64,000 bases of DNA from contig JAFXMZ010000039.1 of the NCBI GenBank assembly GCA_017529925.1, positions 1-64,000 of the forward strand, read 5' to 3'. The first letter of the stretch is position 1. Every line of letters starts with the position of its first letter. Shown here piece after piece: positions 1 to 8,191 of this stretch. The position numbers and the translations under genes are program-made. The DNA comes from Clostridiales bacterium. GTDB taxonomy: Bacteria; Bacillota; Clostridia; Saccharofermentanales; Saccharofermentanaceae. The notes beneath the pieces are model-generated. The model saw nothing but the letters and a program-made list of their open reading frames with translations. It was not told the origin of the DNA and searched no databases.

Positions 1-18
1 AGTTTTATTGTACAGCAT
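1..18 (-). CDS. 5' end of a gene running off the left edge
   Basis: Reading leftwards on the minus strand, an AAGGAGG ribosome binding site (positions 23-29) is followed after four bases by ATG at 18-16, then five sense codons (M-L-Y-N-K-T) to the window edge. Nothing can be said about the product. The rating rests on the strong ribosome binding site and on the gene lying downstream of dacF on the same strand. Confidence 0.45.
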
Positions 19-54
19 ACGTCCTCCTTGTAGATAGATTTTATATCTATGTCC

Positions 55-92
55 ACACATCAGCCGTACTGCCGGCAGTACGGCTGATGTGT
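55..92. repeat. Perfect 38-bp palindrome
   Basis: A 19-bp arm (55-73) is followed directly by its exact reverse complement (74-92), with no spacer. On the plus strand a T-rich tract follows at 93-102, so it could end plus-strand or antisense transcription. On the minus strand it lies in the leader of the left-edge gene and has no U-tract. It could be a terminator, an mRNA hairpin or a protein-binding palindrome; the sequence does not decide. Confidence 0.7.
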
Positions 93-147
93 TTCCTTTT
101 TTGAGAACGTGTCTACTTTTACGTTACCACTTCAGAAAACATGAAAT

Positions 148-173
148 CTGGCAATTTAGACGTAAATTGCCGG
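148..173. repeat. Inverted repeat between dacF and the left-edge gene
   Basis: Arms at 150-158 and 163-171 are exact 9-bp reverse complements around a 4-base loop, extended outward by a G-T and a C-G pair. No U-tract follows on either strand, so an operator or an mRNA hairpin is more likely than a terminator. The remainder of 19-375 shows only this repeat, the 55-92 palindrome and the dacF terminator. Confidence 0.5.
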
Positions 174-267
174 AAATGCCGTTTTCAGAGTCAGTTTTGG
201 CAACGGTCTGTACAATAAATGAAAGTGAAATGAAAAGCCCGTAGCGGTGTACTGTTATTATATGTTC

Positions 268-299
268 TAAAAAGCACACCGGAAGCATCATTCCGGTGT
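268..299 (-). terminator. Rho-independent terminator of gyrA-dacF
   Basis: On the minus strand a 9-bp perfect stem (arms 291-299 and 276-284) with a 6-base loop is followed by GC and a T-run (268-273). It lies about 75 bases after the dacF stop, as expected for the end of the gyrA-dacF transcript. Confidence 0.85.
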
Positions 300-375
300 A
301 CCAGATGCTTTGATCTCGAATGAATCCCCGCGCGAGTGCACCGTCCGTGAGATATACAATGGAACTGACCAGGCG

Positions 376-1875
376 TCAGACGTAATCGTCGCCGCCCTTG
401 AAAGGCCTTACCTTACGCCTGTTCTTTTTCTTCCGGCTGTTTCTGATACCTCTTACGATAAGAGCTATGATGCATACAAAGATGAGCGTGACCAGAGCGA
501 CAACGATGCCCGAAAGGACGAGATTCTCCTTGACGAATGTTATGAGCTCAGAATCCTTCGACGAAGTGCCCTTGCCGCCTTTTTCCGTCTTGCCGGATGG
601 CGTATTTCCGCTTTCCTCTGTCCCTGCTTCAGTCTCATCGGGAACGACTTCAGTCTCGTCAGGGACCTCTGTCTGCCCGGGCTCAATAGGATCGGATATA
701 TAATCTATCAGTTCATCGCCGGGAACTATCAGGGGATCATATTGAGGAAGCTCATCCTTGGTCGAATTGAATCTCCTGTAATCTCCTGTAGTACCGATGA
801 CTCTCGTAACGGGATCCTTCTCCCAGCATGCGAGGTTGCCGTAAGCGACTACAGATGCTACATATCTGGTCTGATAAGCATGATCCGGAATACCGCAGAC
901 TGCGATAAAGAGTTCATGTCCGTTCTCATTGACGGTATAGACGACCATTCCCGTACCGGCTGCAGACGTGGTTCCCGTCTTTCCTCCGATAAATGCGGTA
1001 AGATGAGTATCCTTTCCGTCCTTTGTCCTGCATGCGAGCCACGGGTCGTTCAGCAGATTATTCGTATTCTTGACTATCGACCATCCGTCCTCGGTATGAA
1101 GGTTCGTCGATTCGAATATATGAGTCGCAGAACCGATGACCGTACAGAAATCCGGATTCTCGGATGCTTTCGCCATGATCTTCGCGAGCTCATATGCAGT
1201 AGTGTAGTGATCGTCGTTATGAAGTCCGTTGGCATTGACGAAATTAGTATTCTCACATCCCAGTTCCTTTGCCCTGTAGTTCATGAGAAGAGCAAATGCC
1301 GTCAGCTTGTAACTGTAGAGGATATCCGGGGTCATCATCCCCATCTGCTCTTCGAAATAATCTCCGTTTATGCCATCGGGGCCTACTTCATCACCGCCTG
1401 CGGGATACTTCTCGAAAAATGCATCGATAACACCTTCCGCAACGACGTTGGCGGCATCATTTCCCGAAGGGAGCATCATGCCGTAATATAGTTCCGATAC
1501 CCTTACCTGCTCACCGATATAAAGTCCCATGAGCGTCGAGTCTGATGTCGTGTTATCAATGGCATTGTCGGATACTGTCAGATAGTCATTGGGAGAAAGG
1601 TAATCCATTCCGAGCTGGATGGTCATGACCTTGGTCATGGAAGCAGGATAGATCTGCATATTAGGTTCTTTGCTGATGACGATCTCGTCAGCTGTCTTGT
1701 CATAGACACAGTAGGACCTGCATTCTATCTCATCAAGGCTCGGTATGTTCAGCTCAGGCTGACTGACTTCCGCGCGAACGCCCTCTCCGTTCAATGTCAA
1801 AGGACAGAAAAGCGCCGCCGTGCATAATAACACGGAGGCGAGAAGTCCAGCTGCTGCTTTCTTAAAAGCTTTCAT
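376..1875 (-). CDS. dacF: D-alanyl-D-alanine carboxypeptidase (penicillin-binding protein, S11 family)
   Basis: This serine DD-carboxypeptidase trims the terminal D-Ala of peptidoglycan stem peptides outside the membrane. All three active-site motifs are visible: S-M-T-K at residues 79-82, S-G-N at 135-137 and K-T-G at 297-299. The N-terminus is a signal peptide. After the enzyme domain comes an acidic Pro/Thr/Glu linker, then one C-terminal membrane helix (about 455-478) and a Lys/Arg-rich cytoplasmic tail, so it is anchored by a true transmembrane helix rather than the amphipathic helix usual in DacA/DacF. It starts six bases after the gyrA stop and is probably co-transcribed. The family is clear; the dacF symbol over dacA or dacB is a best guess. 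Confidence 0.9.
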   Translation of the reverse strand: MKAFKKAAAGLLASVLLCTAALFCPLTLNGEGVRAEVSQPELNIPSLDEIECRSYCVYDKTADEIVISKEPNMQIYPASMTKVMTIQLGMDYLSPNDYLTVSDNAIDNTTSDSTLMGLYIGEQVRVSELYYGMMLPSGNDAANVVAEGVIDAFFEKYPAGGDEVGPDGINGDYFEEQMGMMTPDILYSYKLTAFALLMNYRAKELGCENTNFVNANGLHNDDHYTTAYELAKIMAKASENPDFCTVIGSATHIFESTNLHTEDGWSIVKNTNNLLNDPWLACRTKDGKDTHLTAFIGGKTGTTSAAGTGMVVYTVNENGHELFIAVCGIPDHAYQTRYVASVVAYGNLACWEKDPVTRVIGTTGDYRRFNSTKDELPQYDPLIVPGDELIDYISDPIEPGQTEVPDETEVVPDETEAGTEESGNTPSGKTEKGGKGTSSKDSELITFVKENLVLSGIVVALVTLIFVCIIALIVRGIRNSRKKKNRRKVRPFKGGDDYV

Positions 1876-1881
1876 CCTTAT

Positions 1882-4536
1882 TTACTTTTCCTCTTCTGCT
1901 GCCGCTTCGCCGGCCTGACCGTCTTCCGGGACCACGCCCTCAGCGCCTTCTTCTGAGGTCACGCCCTCAGCGCCCTCAGCGGTCTCAGCGCCCTCTGCGG
2001 AGGTCTCTTCCTCAGGGATCTCCTCCTCATGGTCAGTGATCGCGAAGTCAACGATCGAAGCATTGTTTGCTCTCATGAGCCTTACGCCCGAAGTAGCTCT
2101 GGACAGGGTCGGGATCTCAAGAGCAGAAACTCTGATGATGATGCCGCTGTCCGTGATGATGAGCATATCCATGTCATTATTGACGAGCGTACATCCGACG
2201 AGCTTGCCCGTCTTATCATTGACCTTATATGTAATAAGACCCTTACCGCCTCTGTTCTGCTTCCTGTAATCCTCAACGGAACTCCTCTTTCCGTAACCTC
2301 TCTCGGAGATTACGAGGAGCTCGCCGTTCTCGGTAACGGGAACCATTCCAACGATGATGTCATTATCATCTATCTTCATTCCGCGTACACCGGAAGTATT
2401 TCTTCCCGTCTCCCTGACGTCATCCGAATCGAACCTGATAGCCTTACCGGAGGCGGATACGAGGATTATCTCCTGATTGCCTCTCGTAACGGCAACTTCG
2501 ACAACACTGTCATTATCTCTGATGTTGACTGCGATAAGTCCGTTCTTGTTAATATTCGCATAGCTCCTGACGGGAGTCCTCTTGACTATTCCCCTGCTCG
2601 TGGCAACGGTAAGATAGAGCTCCTCATCCTCGAAATTATCGATCGGGATGATATTCCTTATCTTCTCATTCTCGCCGAGCTTCAGGAGGTTGACGATAGC
2701 CGTTCCTCTCGAACTCCTCGAAGTCGTCTCCGGGATCTGATATCCCTTGAGCTTGAATACTCTTCCGGTATTCGTGAAGCACAGGAGGAACTTGTGTGTC
2801 GTAGTCGTTATGATCTTCTCGACATAATCCTCCTCTCTCGTGCCCTGCGCGGAGATACCGCGGCCGCCTCTGTGCTGGCTCTTATATGTATCGATGAGCT
2901 GTCTCTTGATATATCCGAAGTGAGTGAGCGTAACTACGATATCCTGCTCCTGGATGAGAGACTCATCGTCGATATCCTCGAAGTGACCGTGGATGATCTC
3001 CGTCTTCCTGGGAGTCGCGAACTTCCTCTTGACCTCAAGGAGCTCATCCTTGATGACACTGTGAAGGAGTTCCTTATCCGTGAGGATCCTGTGATAATAG
3101 TCGATCTTCTCGGTCAGATCCCTGATCTCGGCTTCGAGCTTCTCTCTCTCGAGGCCCGTAAGCCTTCCGAGCCTCATGTCGACGATATGCTGGGCCTGCT
3201 TATCCGTAAAGCCGAACCTCTCGCACATCCTCGTCTTGGCCTCTGCCTCAGTCCTGGATGATCTGATTATGTTGATGATCTCATCGATATGATCCATCGC
3301 AAGGAGGAGGCCCTCGTCGATATGTCTCTTGGCCTCTGCCTTCTCGAGATCGAATTCGGTCCTTCTCGTTACGACATTCTCCTGATGAGCGATGTAATAC
3401 TTGAGAGCATCGATCAGATTGATCGTCCTGGGCTCGAGCTTGCCGTCCTGGTCGGGAACGAGCGCGATCATATTGGCACAGCAGGCATCCTGGAGTGCAC
3501 AGTTCTTGTAGAGCTGGTTAAGGACTACATCGGGATTAGCGTCCTTCTTGACCTCGATGACGATACGTACCATCTCGTTACGGTCAGATTCATCACGGAG
3601 ATTGGAGATACCCTCGACCTTCTTCTCCTTGACGAGATCGGCCATCCTCTCGATGAGCCTTGCCTTATTTACGGCGAAAGGAAGATCATGGATGATTATC
3701 CTCTGCCTTCCCTGTCCGTGATCCTCGATGTCGGCATGCGCCCTTACGACGATCCTTCCCTTACCGGTGGAATAAGCCTCCCTTATGCCCGCAGTGCCGA
3801 GGATAGCTCCTCCTGTCGGGAAATCAGGACCTTTTACGACTTCCATGAGCTCCTCGACGGTAACATCGGGATTGTCGAGCATCATGATAACGCCGTCTAT
3901 AGTCTCACCCATATTGTGGGGAGGGATATTCGTTGCCATACCTACCGCGATACCGACCGAACCGTTTACGAGAAGGTTCGGGAATCTCGAAGGAAGGATG
4001 ACCGGCTCCATCTCGTGCTCATCGAAGTTCGGCCTGAAGTCAACCGTCTCCTTGTTGATATCGCTCATCATCTCCATGGCGACCTTCTCGAGCCTTGCCT
4101 CCGTATAACGGTAAGCAGCCGGCGGGTCACCGTCGATGGAACCGAAGTTTCCGTGTCCGTCAACGAGAGTATGCCTCAGCGAAAAGTCCTGCGCGAGCCT
4201 TACGAGAGCATCATAAACGGAAGCGTCACCGTGCGGATGGAAGCGTCCGAGAACGTCACCGACCGTCGTGGCGCACTTTCGATAAGGCTTATCGGGAGTA
4301 AATCCCTGCGAGAACATCGAATAGAGGATCCTTCTCTGGACCGGCTTCAAGCCGTCCCTTATGTCGGGAAGGGCTCTGTCCGTGATTACGGACATTGCAT
4401 AGTCTATAAATGATTTCCTCATCTCCCTGTCAAGGTCGACGGGGACGATAGTATTCTGTTCTGATCTGAAGACGGAATCGACTTCCGCTTCCTGCTGTTT
4501 CCGCAGTTCCTTGGAACCGCCGTCTGAATTAGCCAT
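1882..4536 (-). CDS. gyrA: DNA gyrase subunit A
   Basis: This is the DNA-cleaving subunit of gyrase, which introduces negative supercoils together with GyrB. The N-terminal region carries the catalytic tyrosine in R-Y-T-E (Tyr144) and the quinolone-determining region around H-P-H-G-D (100-104). The C-terminal propeller has a GyrA-box variant, Q-H-R-G-G-R-G, which favours GyrA over ParC. The last ~50 residues are an acidic Glu/Ala/Gly repeat tail. The frame is open up to 4566, but ATG 4536 has GGAGG at the right spacing and gives the usual N-terminus (884 residues). The position equivalent to E. coli Ser83 is Ala105, as in mycobacteria, while the Asp87 equivalent (Asp109) is kept. gyrB is not adjacent. 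Confidence 0.96.
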   Translation of the reverse strand: MANSDGGSKELRKQQEAEVDSVFRSEQNTIVPVDLDREMRKSFIDYAMSVITDRALPDIRDGLKPVQRRILYSMFSQGFTPDKPYRKCATTVGDVLGRFHPHGDASVYDALVRLAQDFSLRHTLVDGHGNFGSIDGDPPAAYRYTEARLEKVAMEMMSDINKETVDFRPNFDEHEMEPVILPSRFPNLLVNGSVGIAVGMATNIPPHNMGETIDGVIMMLDNPDVTVEELMEVVKGPDFPTGGAILGTAGIREAYSTGKGRIVVRAHADIEDHGQGRQRIIIHDLPFAVNKARLIERMADLVKEKKVEGISNLRDESDRNEMVRIVIEVKKDANPDVVLNQLYKNCALQDACCANMIALVPDQDGKLEPRTINLIDALKYYIAHQENVVTRRTEFDLEKAEAKRHIDEGLLLAMDHIDEIINIIRSSRTEAEAKTRMCERFGFTDKQAQHIVDMRLGRLTGLEREKLEAEIRDLTEKIDYYHRILTDKELLHSVIKDELLEVKRKFATPRKTEIIHGHFEDIDDESLIQEQDIVVTLTHFGYIKRQLIDTYKSQHRGGRGISAQGTREEDYVEKIITTTTHKFLLCFTNTGRVFKLKGYQIPETTSRSSRGTAIVNLLKLGENEKIRNIIPIDNFEDEELYLTVATSRGIVKRTPVRSYANINKNGLIAVNIRDNDSVVEVAVTRGNQEIILVSASGKAIRFDSDDVRETGRNTSGVRGMKIDDNDIIVGMVPVTENGELLVISERGYGKRSSVEDYRKQNRGGKGLITYKVNDKTGKLVGCTLVNNDMDMLIITDSGIIIRVSALEIPTLSRATSGVRLMRANNASIVDFAITDHEEEIPEEETSAEGAETAEGAEGVTSEEGAEGVVPEDGQAGEAAAEEEK

Positions 4537-4582
4537 TTTTCCTCCGTGTGCATAAGTGCACTTCAAAAACTCATACCGTTAG

Positions 4583-4591
4583 ATTATATCA
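4583..4591 (-). promoter_or_regulatory. Extended -10 promoter for gyrA
   Basis: On the minus strand the 9-mer TGATATAAT is a full extended -10 element (TG-N-TATAAT) about 47 bases before the gyrA ATG. No good -35 is present at the usual distance, which is acceptable with an extended -10. The flanks are very A/T-rich. Confidence 0.6.
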
Positions 4592-4650
4592 TAAAATCCT
4601 TTTTATTACGCGCGTATTATTATAATAAATAAGAAAAAATGCCTTAGTTT

Positions 4651-4680
4651 TGCAACAACTCCTCCCGGGGATTCGTCTTA
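4651..4680 (+). promoter_or_regulatory. ECF-type promoter of the sigma-factor gene
   Basis: TGCAACA (4651-4657) and CGTCTTA (4674-4680) are separated by 16 bases between the quoted elements, or 17 from the AAC core to CGTC. This matches the AAC...CGTC layout of promoters read by ECF sigma factors. It lies directly upstream of an ECF sigma gene, so autoregulation is the natural inference. TATAAT at 4679-4684 has no properly spaced -35 partner. Confidence 0.65.
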
Positions 4681-4708
4681 TAATCGAAGAGATAAAGGAG
4701 ATGTCAGG

Positions 4709-5308
4709 ATGGATAAGTATTTTTCGCTCCCCGATACCGAAGAACTCGTCAGGCTCTATGCCGACGACGTACTGCGCGTATGCACCTACTATCTGGGGAA
4801 ACGCTGCCAGGCGGAGGACGCCTTTCAGGATGTATTTATCAAGGTCATAAGGAAGAGGGATACCTTTGACGGTCAGTGCCCTCCCAAGTACTGGCTTCTC
4901 ACTATCGCCAGGAATGTATGCAGGGACTACCTTAAGTCAGCCTGGGCCACCAGGATAAGTTCATATGACCAGATGACCGAGGACACAGGTGAGAAAGCTG
5001 ACGATAACTCCGTCAGTTCAAGGATCACCCCTTCGGTCGACGGAAGGCATGAGGAAGATCTTTACTTCGATTCCCTGCCGCCCGAGGGCGAGCTCTGGGA
5101 TGCCATCATGGCACTGCCCCAGACATCGAGGGACGTTATATTGTACCGTTACTATTTCGATATGGATAATGAGGCCATAGCGAGAGTATGCGGCATCACG
5201 GAGAGCACCGTAAGGAGCAGACTGTGCCGCGTAAGGAAGAAGCTCGAGCGTTTCGAAAAGGATACGGACCGGAAAGGCAACGGAGGGGCATATGAGAGAG
5301 CAATTTGA
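4709..5308 (+). CDS. RNA polymerase sigma factor, ECF (sigma-70 family)
   Basis: An alternative sigma factor of the extracytoplasmic-function type, 199 residues. Region 2 is at about 10-75 (A-E-D-A-F-Q-D-V-F, then Y-W-L-L-T-I-A-R-N). Region 4 is at about 130-185, with the helix-turn-helix E-A-I-A-R-V-C-G-I-T-E-S-T-V-R-S-R. A polar linker of ~45 residues separates them. ATG 4709 is preceded by AAAGGAG eight bases away. The gene is divergent from gyrA, has an ECF-like promoter just upstream, and its end overlaps the next small gene by 17 bases, so the two are translationally coupled. Confidence 0.92.
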   Translation: MDKYFSLPDTEELVRLYADDVLRVCTYYLGKRCQAEDAFQDVFIKVIRKRDTFDGQCPPKYWLLTIARNVCRDYLKSAWATRISSYDQMTEDTGEKADDNSVSSRITPSVDGRHEEDLYFDSLPPEGELWDAIMALPQTSRDVILYRYYFDMDNEAIARVCGITESTVRSRLCRVRKKLERFEKDTDRKGNGGAYERAI

Positions 5309-5489
5309 CAATACCGTCAGAAACGGTCTTGAATCCGGGCTTTCGGGAATCCATGCCTCTGAAGATCTTATCCAAAGGACACTCAGGAGGATAGAGGCCG
5401 AATCGCGTGACGATGCGCCTTCCGTAATTACTCCTATAGACGGGGATTTTATCGCACGCTATCTTAAAGAAGGCCGTACGGATATCTGA
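5292..5489 (+). CDS. Short protein coupled to the ECF sigma factor, possibly a minimal or truncated anti-sigma factor
   Basis: A 65-residue protein with a strong GGAGG site five bases before ATG 5292, overlapping the sigma-factor gene. The position is where the anti-sigma factor normally sits, and the helical, charged N-terminus (residues 1-37) resembles the cytoplasmic sigma-binding segment of membrane anti-sigma factors. However, no transmembrane segment or sensory domain follows. It stops at 5489, eight bases before the convergent rsmG stop. It may be a soluble regulator or the remnant of a longer gene. The function is inferred from position only. Confidence 0.65.
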   Translation: MREQFDNTVRNGLESGLSGIHASEDLIQRTLRRIEAESRDDAPSVITPIDGDFIARYLKEGRTDI

Positions 5490-5496
5490 GAGACAC

Positions 5497-6249
5497 TCAG
5501 ATAGGATCCTTTGACGGCTTGCCGGCCTGTCTCGGATACTGAGGCGGCGTATGGCGCACTTTTCTTATCACTATCACTGATCTTTCCATATCAGTCCCGG
5601 GAAGCGTAAATCGGTCGCAGCTCTCGATGGTGCCGCCGAGAAGTGTTATGGCGCGGGACGAACCTGCGACCTCCTCTTCACTCTTTCCCTTCATCGCGAG
5701 GAATACACCGCCCGGCTTTACGAACGGCAGACAGTATTCGCACAGGACCGGAAGCGCCGCTACCGCCCTTGCAGTCGCTATATCATACTTCTCCCTGTAT
5801 CTCTTGTTCCTTCCGGCATCCTCTGCGCGCGAATGAACGAGCTCGACACCCTTAAGACCGAGTTCTTCAGAAACATCCTTCAGAAAACCGAGCCTCTTGT
5901 TGAGTGAATCCATCAACGTAAGCCTTAAGTCCGGAAGCGTTATCTTTACGGGGATACCCGGAAAGCCGGCACCCGTTCCCACATCTATGAGCGAGAGATC
6001 CCTTCTTCCCTTTTCCGAGAGTTCCTTTTCGATGTAGGGGCATATCGTCAGTGAATCGACGAAGTGCCTTACGGCTATTCCCTCGTCATCGACTATATTC
6101 GTAAGGTTCATGACCTTGTTGCGCTCGACGAGCATATCAGCATATCTCCTGAACGCATTGATCCTCTCGGCGGTCAGCACGATCTCGCCGCCGATGGGCG
6201 TTTCCCTGAGTATCGGGCTTATGAGATCCTGAGAGTTGTTCTCATCCAT
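5497..6249 (-). CDS. rsmG: 16S rRNA (guanine-527-N7)-methyltransferase
   Basis: Methylates N7 of G527 in 16S rRNA using S-adenosylmethionine. The SAM-binding loop D-V-G-T-G-A-G-F-P-G-I-P is clear near residue 90, preceded by the family signature H-F-V-D-S-L. The length (250) is normal. Its start overlaps the end of mnmG by eight bases, the standard mnmG-rsmG arrangement, so it is coupled to the cluster that begins at rpmH. In this family loss of function gives low-level streptomycin resistance. Confidence 0.95.
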   Translation of the reverse strand: MDENNSQDLISPILRETPIGGEIVLTAERINAFRRYADMLVERNKVMNLTNIVDDEGIAVRHFVDSLTICPYIEKELSEKGRRDLSLIDVGTGAGFPGIPVKITLPDLRLTLMDSLNKRLGFLKDVSEELGLKGVELVHSRAEDAGRNKRYREKYDIATARAVAALPVLCEYCLPFVKPGGVFLAMKGKSEEEVAGSSRAITLLGGTIESCDRFTLPGTDMERSVIVIRKVRHTPPQYPRQAGKPSKDPI

Positions 6250-8179
6250 TTTCCTTCTCCGATCTTCTTCTCATTTCAAGATATACCATGAGGACAGAAA
6301 TGTCCGCCGGCGATACACCGGATATCCTGGAGGCCTGGCCGAGATTAACGGGTCTGAGCTTCCCGAGTTTCTGTCTGGCCTCGAGCCTTAATCCCCCGAT
6401 GGAATCATAATCGACATCAGAGGGAATGAGCTTTCTTTCGAGATCCGCAAACTTCGCGATCTTCTCCTTCTCGAGCTTTAAGTATCCTTCATACTTGAGC
6501 TCTGTCTCGACTTCCTTCGTTATATCTTCCGACAAAGGCTTCCTTCCGGTGTCAACGGGAGCGAGCATATCATATGTAACATGAGGCCTTCTGATGAGAT
6601 CCGCAAGCGATATCCCTGACGGAGGATTTACCGAGGAAGCCTGCTCAAGGATCTGCCCGAGCAATTCCGTAGGACCTGTATATGTATTCTTCAGGCGTTC
6701 GATCTCATCCTCTATCGCCTTTTTCTTCATCTCGAAAAGCCTGTATCTCTCTTCGCTTATGAGACCGACGCGCCTGCCTTCGGGAGTCAGCCTCAGATCG
6801 GCATTATCCTGGCGGAGGAACAGCCTGTACTCGGCTCTCGACGTCATCATCCTGTAGGGCTCGTTCGTACCCTTTGTTACAAGGTCGTCTATCAGGACTC
6901 CGATATATGCGGTCGCACGGTCTATGACCATCGGCTCTTCCCCTCTGATCTTGAGCGATGCGTTTATGCCGGCGACTATTCCCTGGGCAGCAGCCTCCTC
7001 ATATCCGGAGGAACCGTTTATCTGTCCTGCAGTAAAGAGTCCCTCCACGACCTTCGACTCGAGTGTCGGATAGAGCGAGAGCGGATCTACAAGATCGTAT
7101 TCTATAGCATATGCGTTTCTCTGGATGACAGCGTTCTCAAGTCCCGGGAGCGAGTGGACCATCTTTACCTGGACTTCCTCGGGAAGGCTCGTCGAGAATC
7201 CCTGAAGGTACATCTCGGAAGTCTCTCTTCCCATCGGCTCGATAAATATCTGGTGCCTGTCCTTATCCGCAAACCTAACGAACTTATCCTCGATCGAGGG
7301 GCAGTACCTGGGACCGATGCCCGTGATGACACCGCTGTAAAGAGGTGATCTGTGCATATTGCTCCTGATGATCTCGCGCGTCTCGGGAGTAGTCCATACG
7401 GACCAGCACGGCATCTGATCCTGAGCCACCCTGAAGCCGTTCATCTCATTTTCGAAGGAAAACGGCGGCACATCTGTTTCACCGTCCTGCCTTGTGAGCT
7501 TTTCAAAATCGACCTTGCCGGAATTGATCCTTACGGGAGTTCCCGTCTTGAACCGCAACATCGGGATGCCGAGTGATGCCAGCGATGCGGAAAGTCCCTC
7601 CGACCTCGGAAGCCCGTCAGGCCCCGATTCGCAGATGACCTCTCCCCTGATGGTCCTCGCTTCCATATATGTTCCGGAGCAGATGACGACTGCCTTCGCC
7701 GTATATACCGCCCCCGATTCGGTGATCACGCCCTCAGCCTTACTGCCTTCGGGATCTGTCAGGAGCTCCTTGACCTGGGCCTGCCTTATATCGAGTCCTT
7801 CGACTCTCTCGAGTTCAGCCTTCATCGAAGCGGAATATCTGTTCCTGTCCATCTGGGCCCTTGGCGAAAAGACCGCGGGGCCTTTCGACCTGTTGAGCAT
7901 CCTCATCTGGACCGCACACTTATCCGCTATCTTACCCATGATGCCGCCAAGAGCATCTATCTCGCGGACGAGCTGTCCTTTCGCCGTGCCTCCGATACTC
8001 GGATTGCACGGAAGGTTGGCGATGCTGTCAAGGAACAGCGTAAAGAGGATCGTCTTAAGCCCTGTCTTCGCGCAGGCATATGCCGCCTCGCACCCCGCAT
8101 GTCCTGCACCGGTGACGATGACGTCATATTCTCCTGCAAGGTAGGAACCTTCCCTCGAAAGCGCTTCCTTAACGTCCAC
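6242..8179 (-). CDS. mnmG: tRNA uridine-5-carboxymethylaminomethyl modification enzyme MnmG (GidA)
   Basis: FAD-dependent partner of MnmE that installs the carboxymethylaminomethyl group on wobble uridine of several tRNAs. The FAD dinucleotide fold G-A-G-H-A-G-C-E-A-A is near residue 25, followed by the invariant C-N-P-S-I-G-G segment and G-Q-I-N-G-S-S-G-Y-E-E-A. The length (645) is typical. The start codon is GTG at 8179, supported by AAGGAG eight bases upstream. It lies 12 bases after mnmE. Confidence 0.97.
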   Translation of the reverse strand: MDVKEALSREGSYLAGEYDVIVTGAGHAGCEAAYACAKTGLKTILFTLFLDSIANLPCNPSIGGTAKGQLVREIDALGGIMGKIADKCAVQMRMLNRSKGPAVFSPRAQMDRNRYSASMKAELERVEGLDIRQAQVKELLTDPEGSKAEGVITESGAVYTAKAVVICSGTYMEARTIRGEVICESGPDGLPRSEGLSASLASLGIPMLRFKTGTPVRINSGKVDFEKLTRQDGETDVPPFSFENEMNGFRVAQDQMPCWSVWTTPETREIIRSNMHRSPLYSGVITGIGPRYCPSIEDKFVRFADKDRHQIFIEPMGRETSEMYLQGFSTSLPEEVQVKMVHSLPGLENAVIQRNAYAIEYDLVDPLSLYPTLESKVVEGLFTAGQINGSSGYEEAAAQGIVAGINASLKIRGEEPMVIDRATAYIGVLIDDLVTKGTNEPYRMMTSRAEYRLFLRQDNADLRLTPEGRRVGLISEERYRLFEMKKKAIEDEIERLKNTYTGPTELLGQILEQASSVNPPSGISLADLIRRPHVTYDMLAPVDTGRKPLSEDITKEVETELKYEGYLKLEKEKIAKFADLERKLIPSDVDYDSIGGLRLEARQKLGKLRPVNLGQASRISGVSPADISVLMVYLEMRRRSEKENG

Positions 8180-8191
8180 TTCTTATCTCCT

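Noticed and set aside
310..1491. Long plus-strand open frame opposite dacF
   Set aside because: It is antisense to a gene with all DD-carboxypeptidase motifs and its translation has no family features; it has no good ribosome binding site.
2029..4413. Two long plus-strand frames opposite gyrA
   Set aside because: Antisense shadows caused by gyrA codon bias; gyrA motifs are complete on the minus strand.
4679..4684. TATAAT before the ECF sigma gene
   Set aside because: Nearest TTGCAA is 23 bases away, too far for SigA; the overlapping ECF-type pair has the right spacing.
5484..5502. Small inverted repeat across the stops of the small sigma-partner gene and rsmG
   Set aside because: A 7-bp stem without U-tract on either strand; not supported as a terminator.
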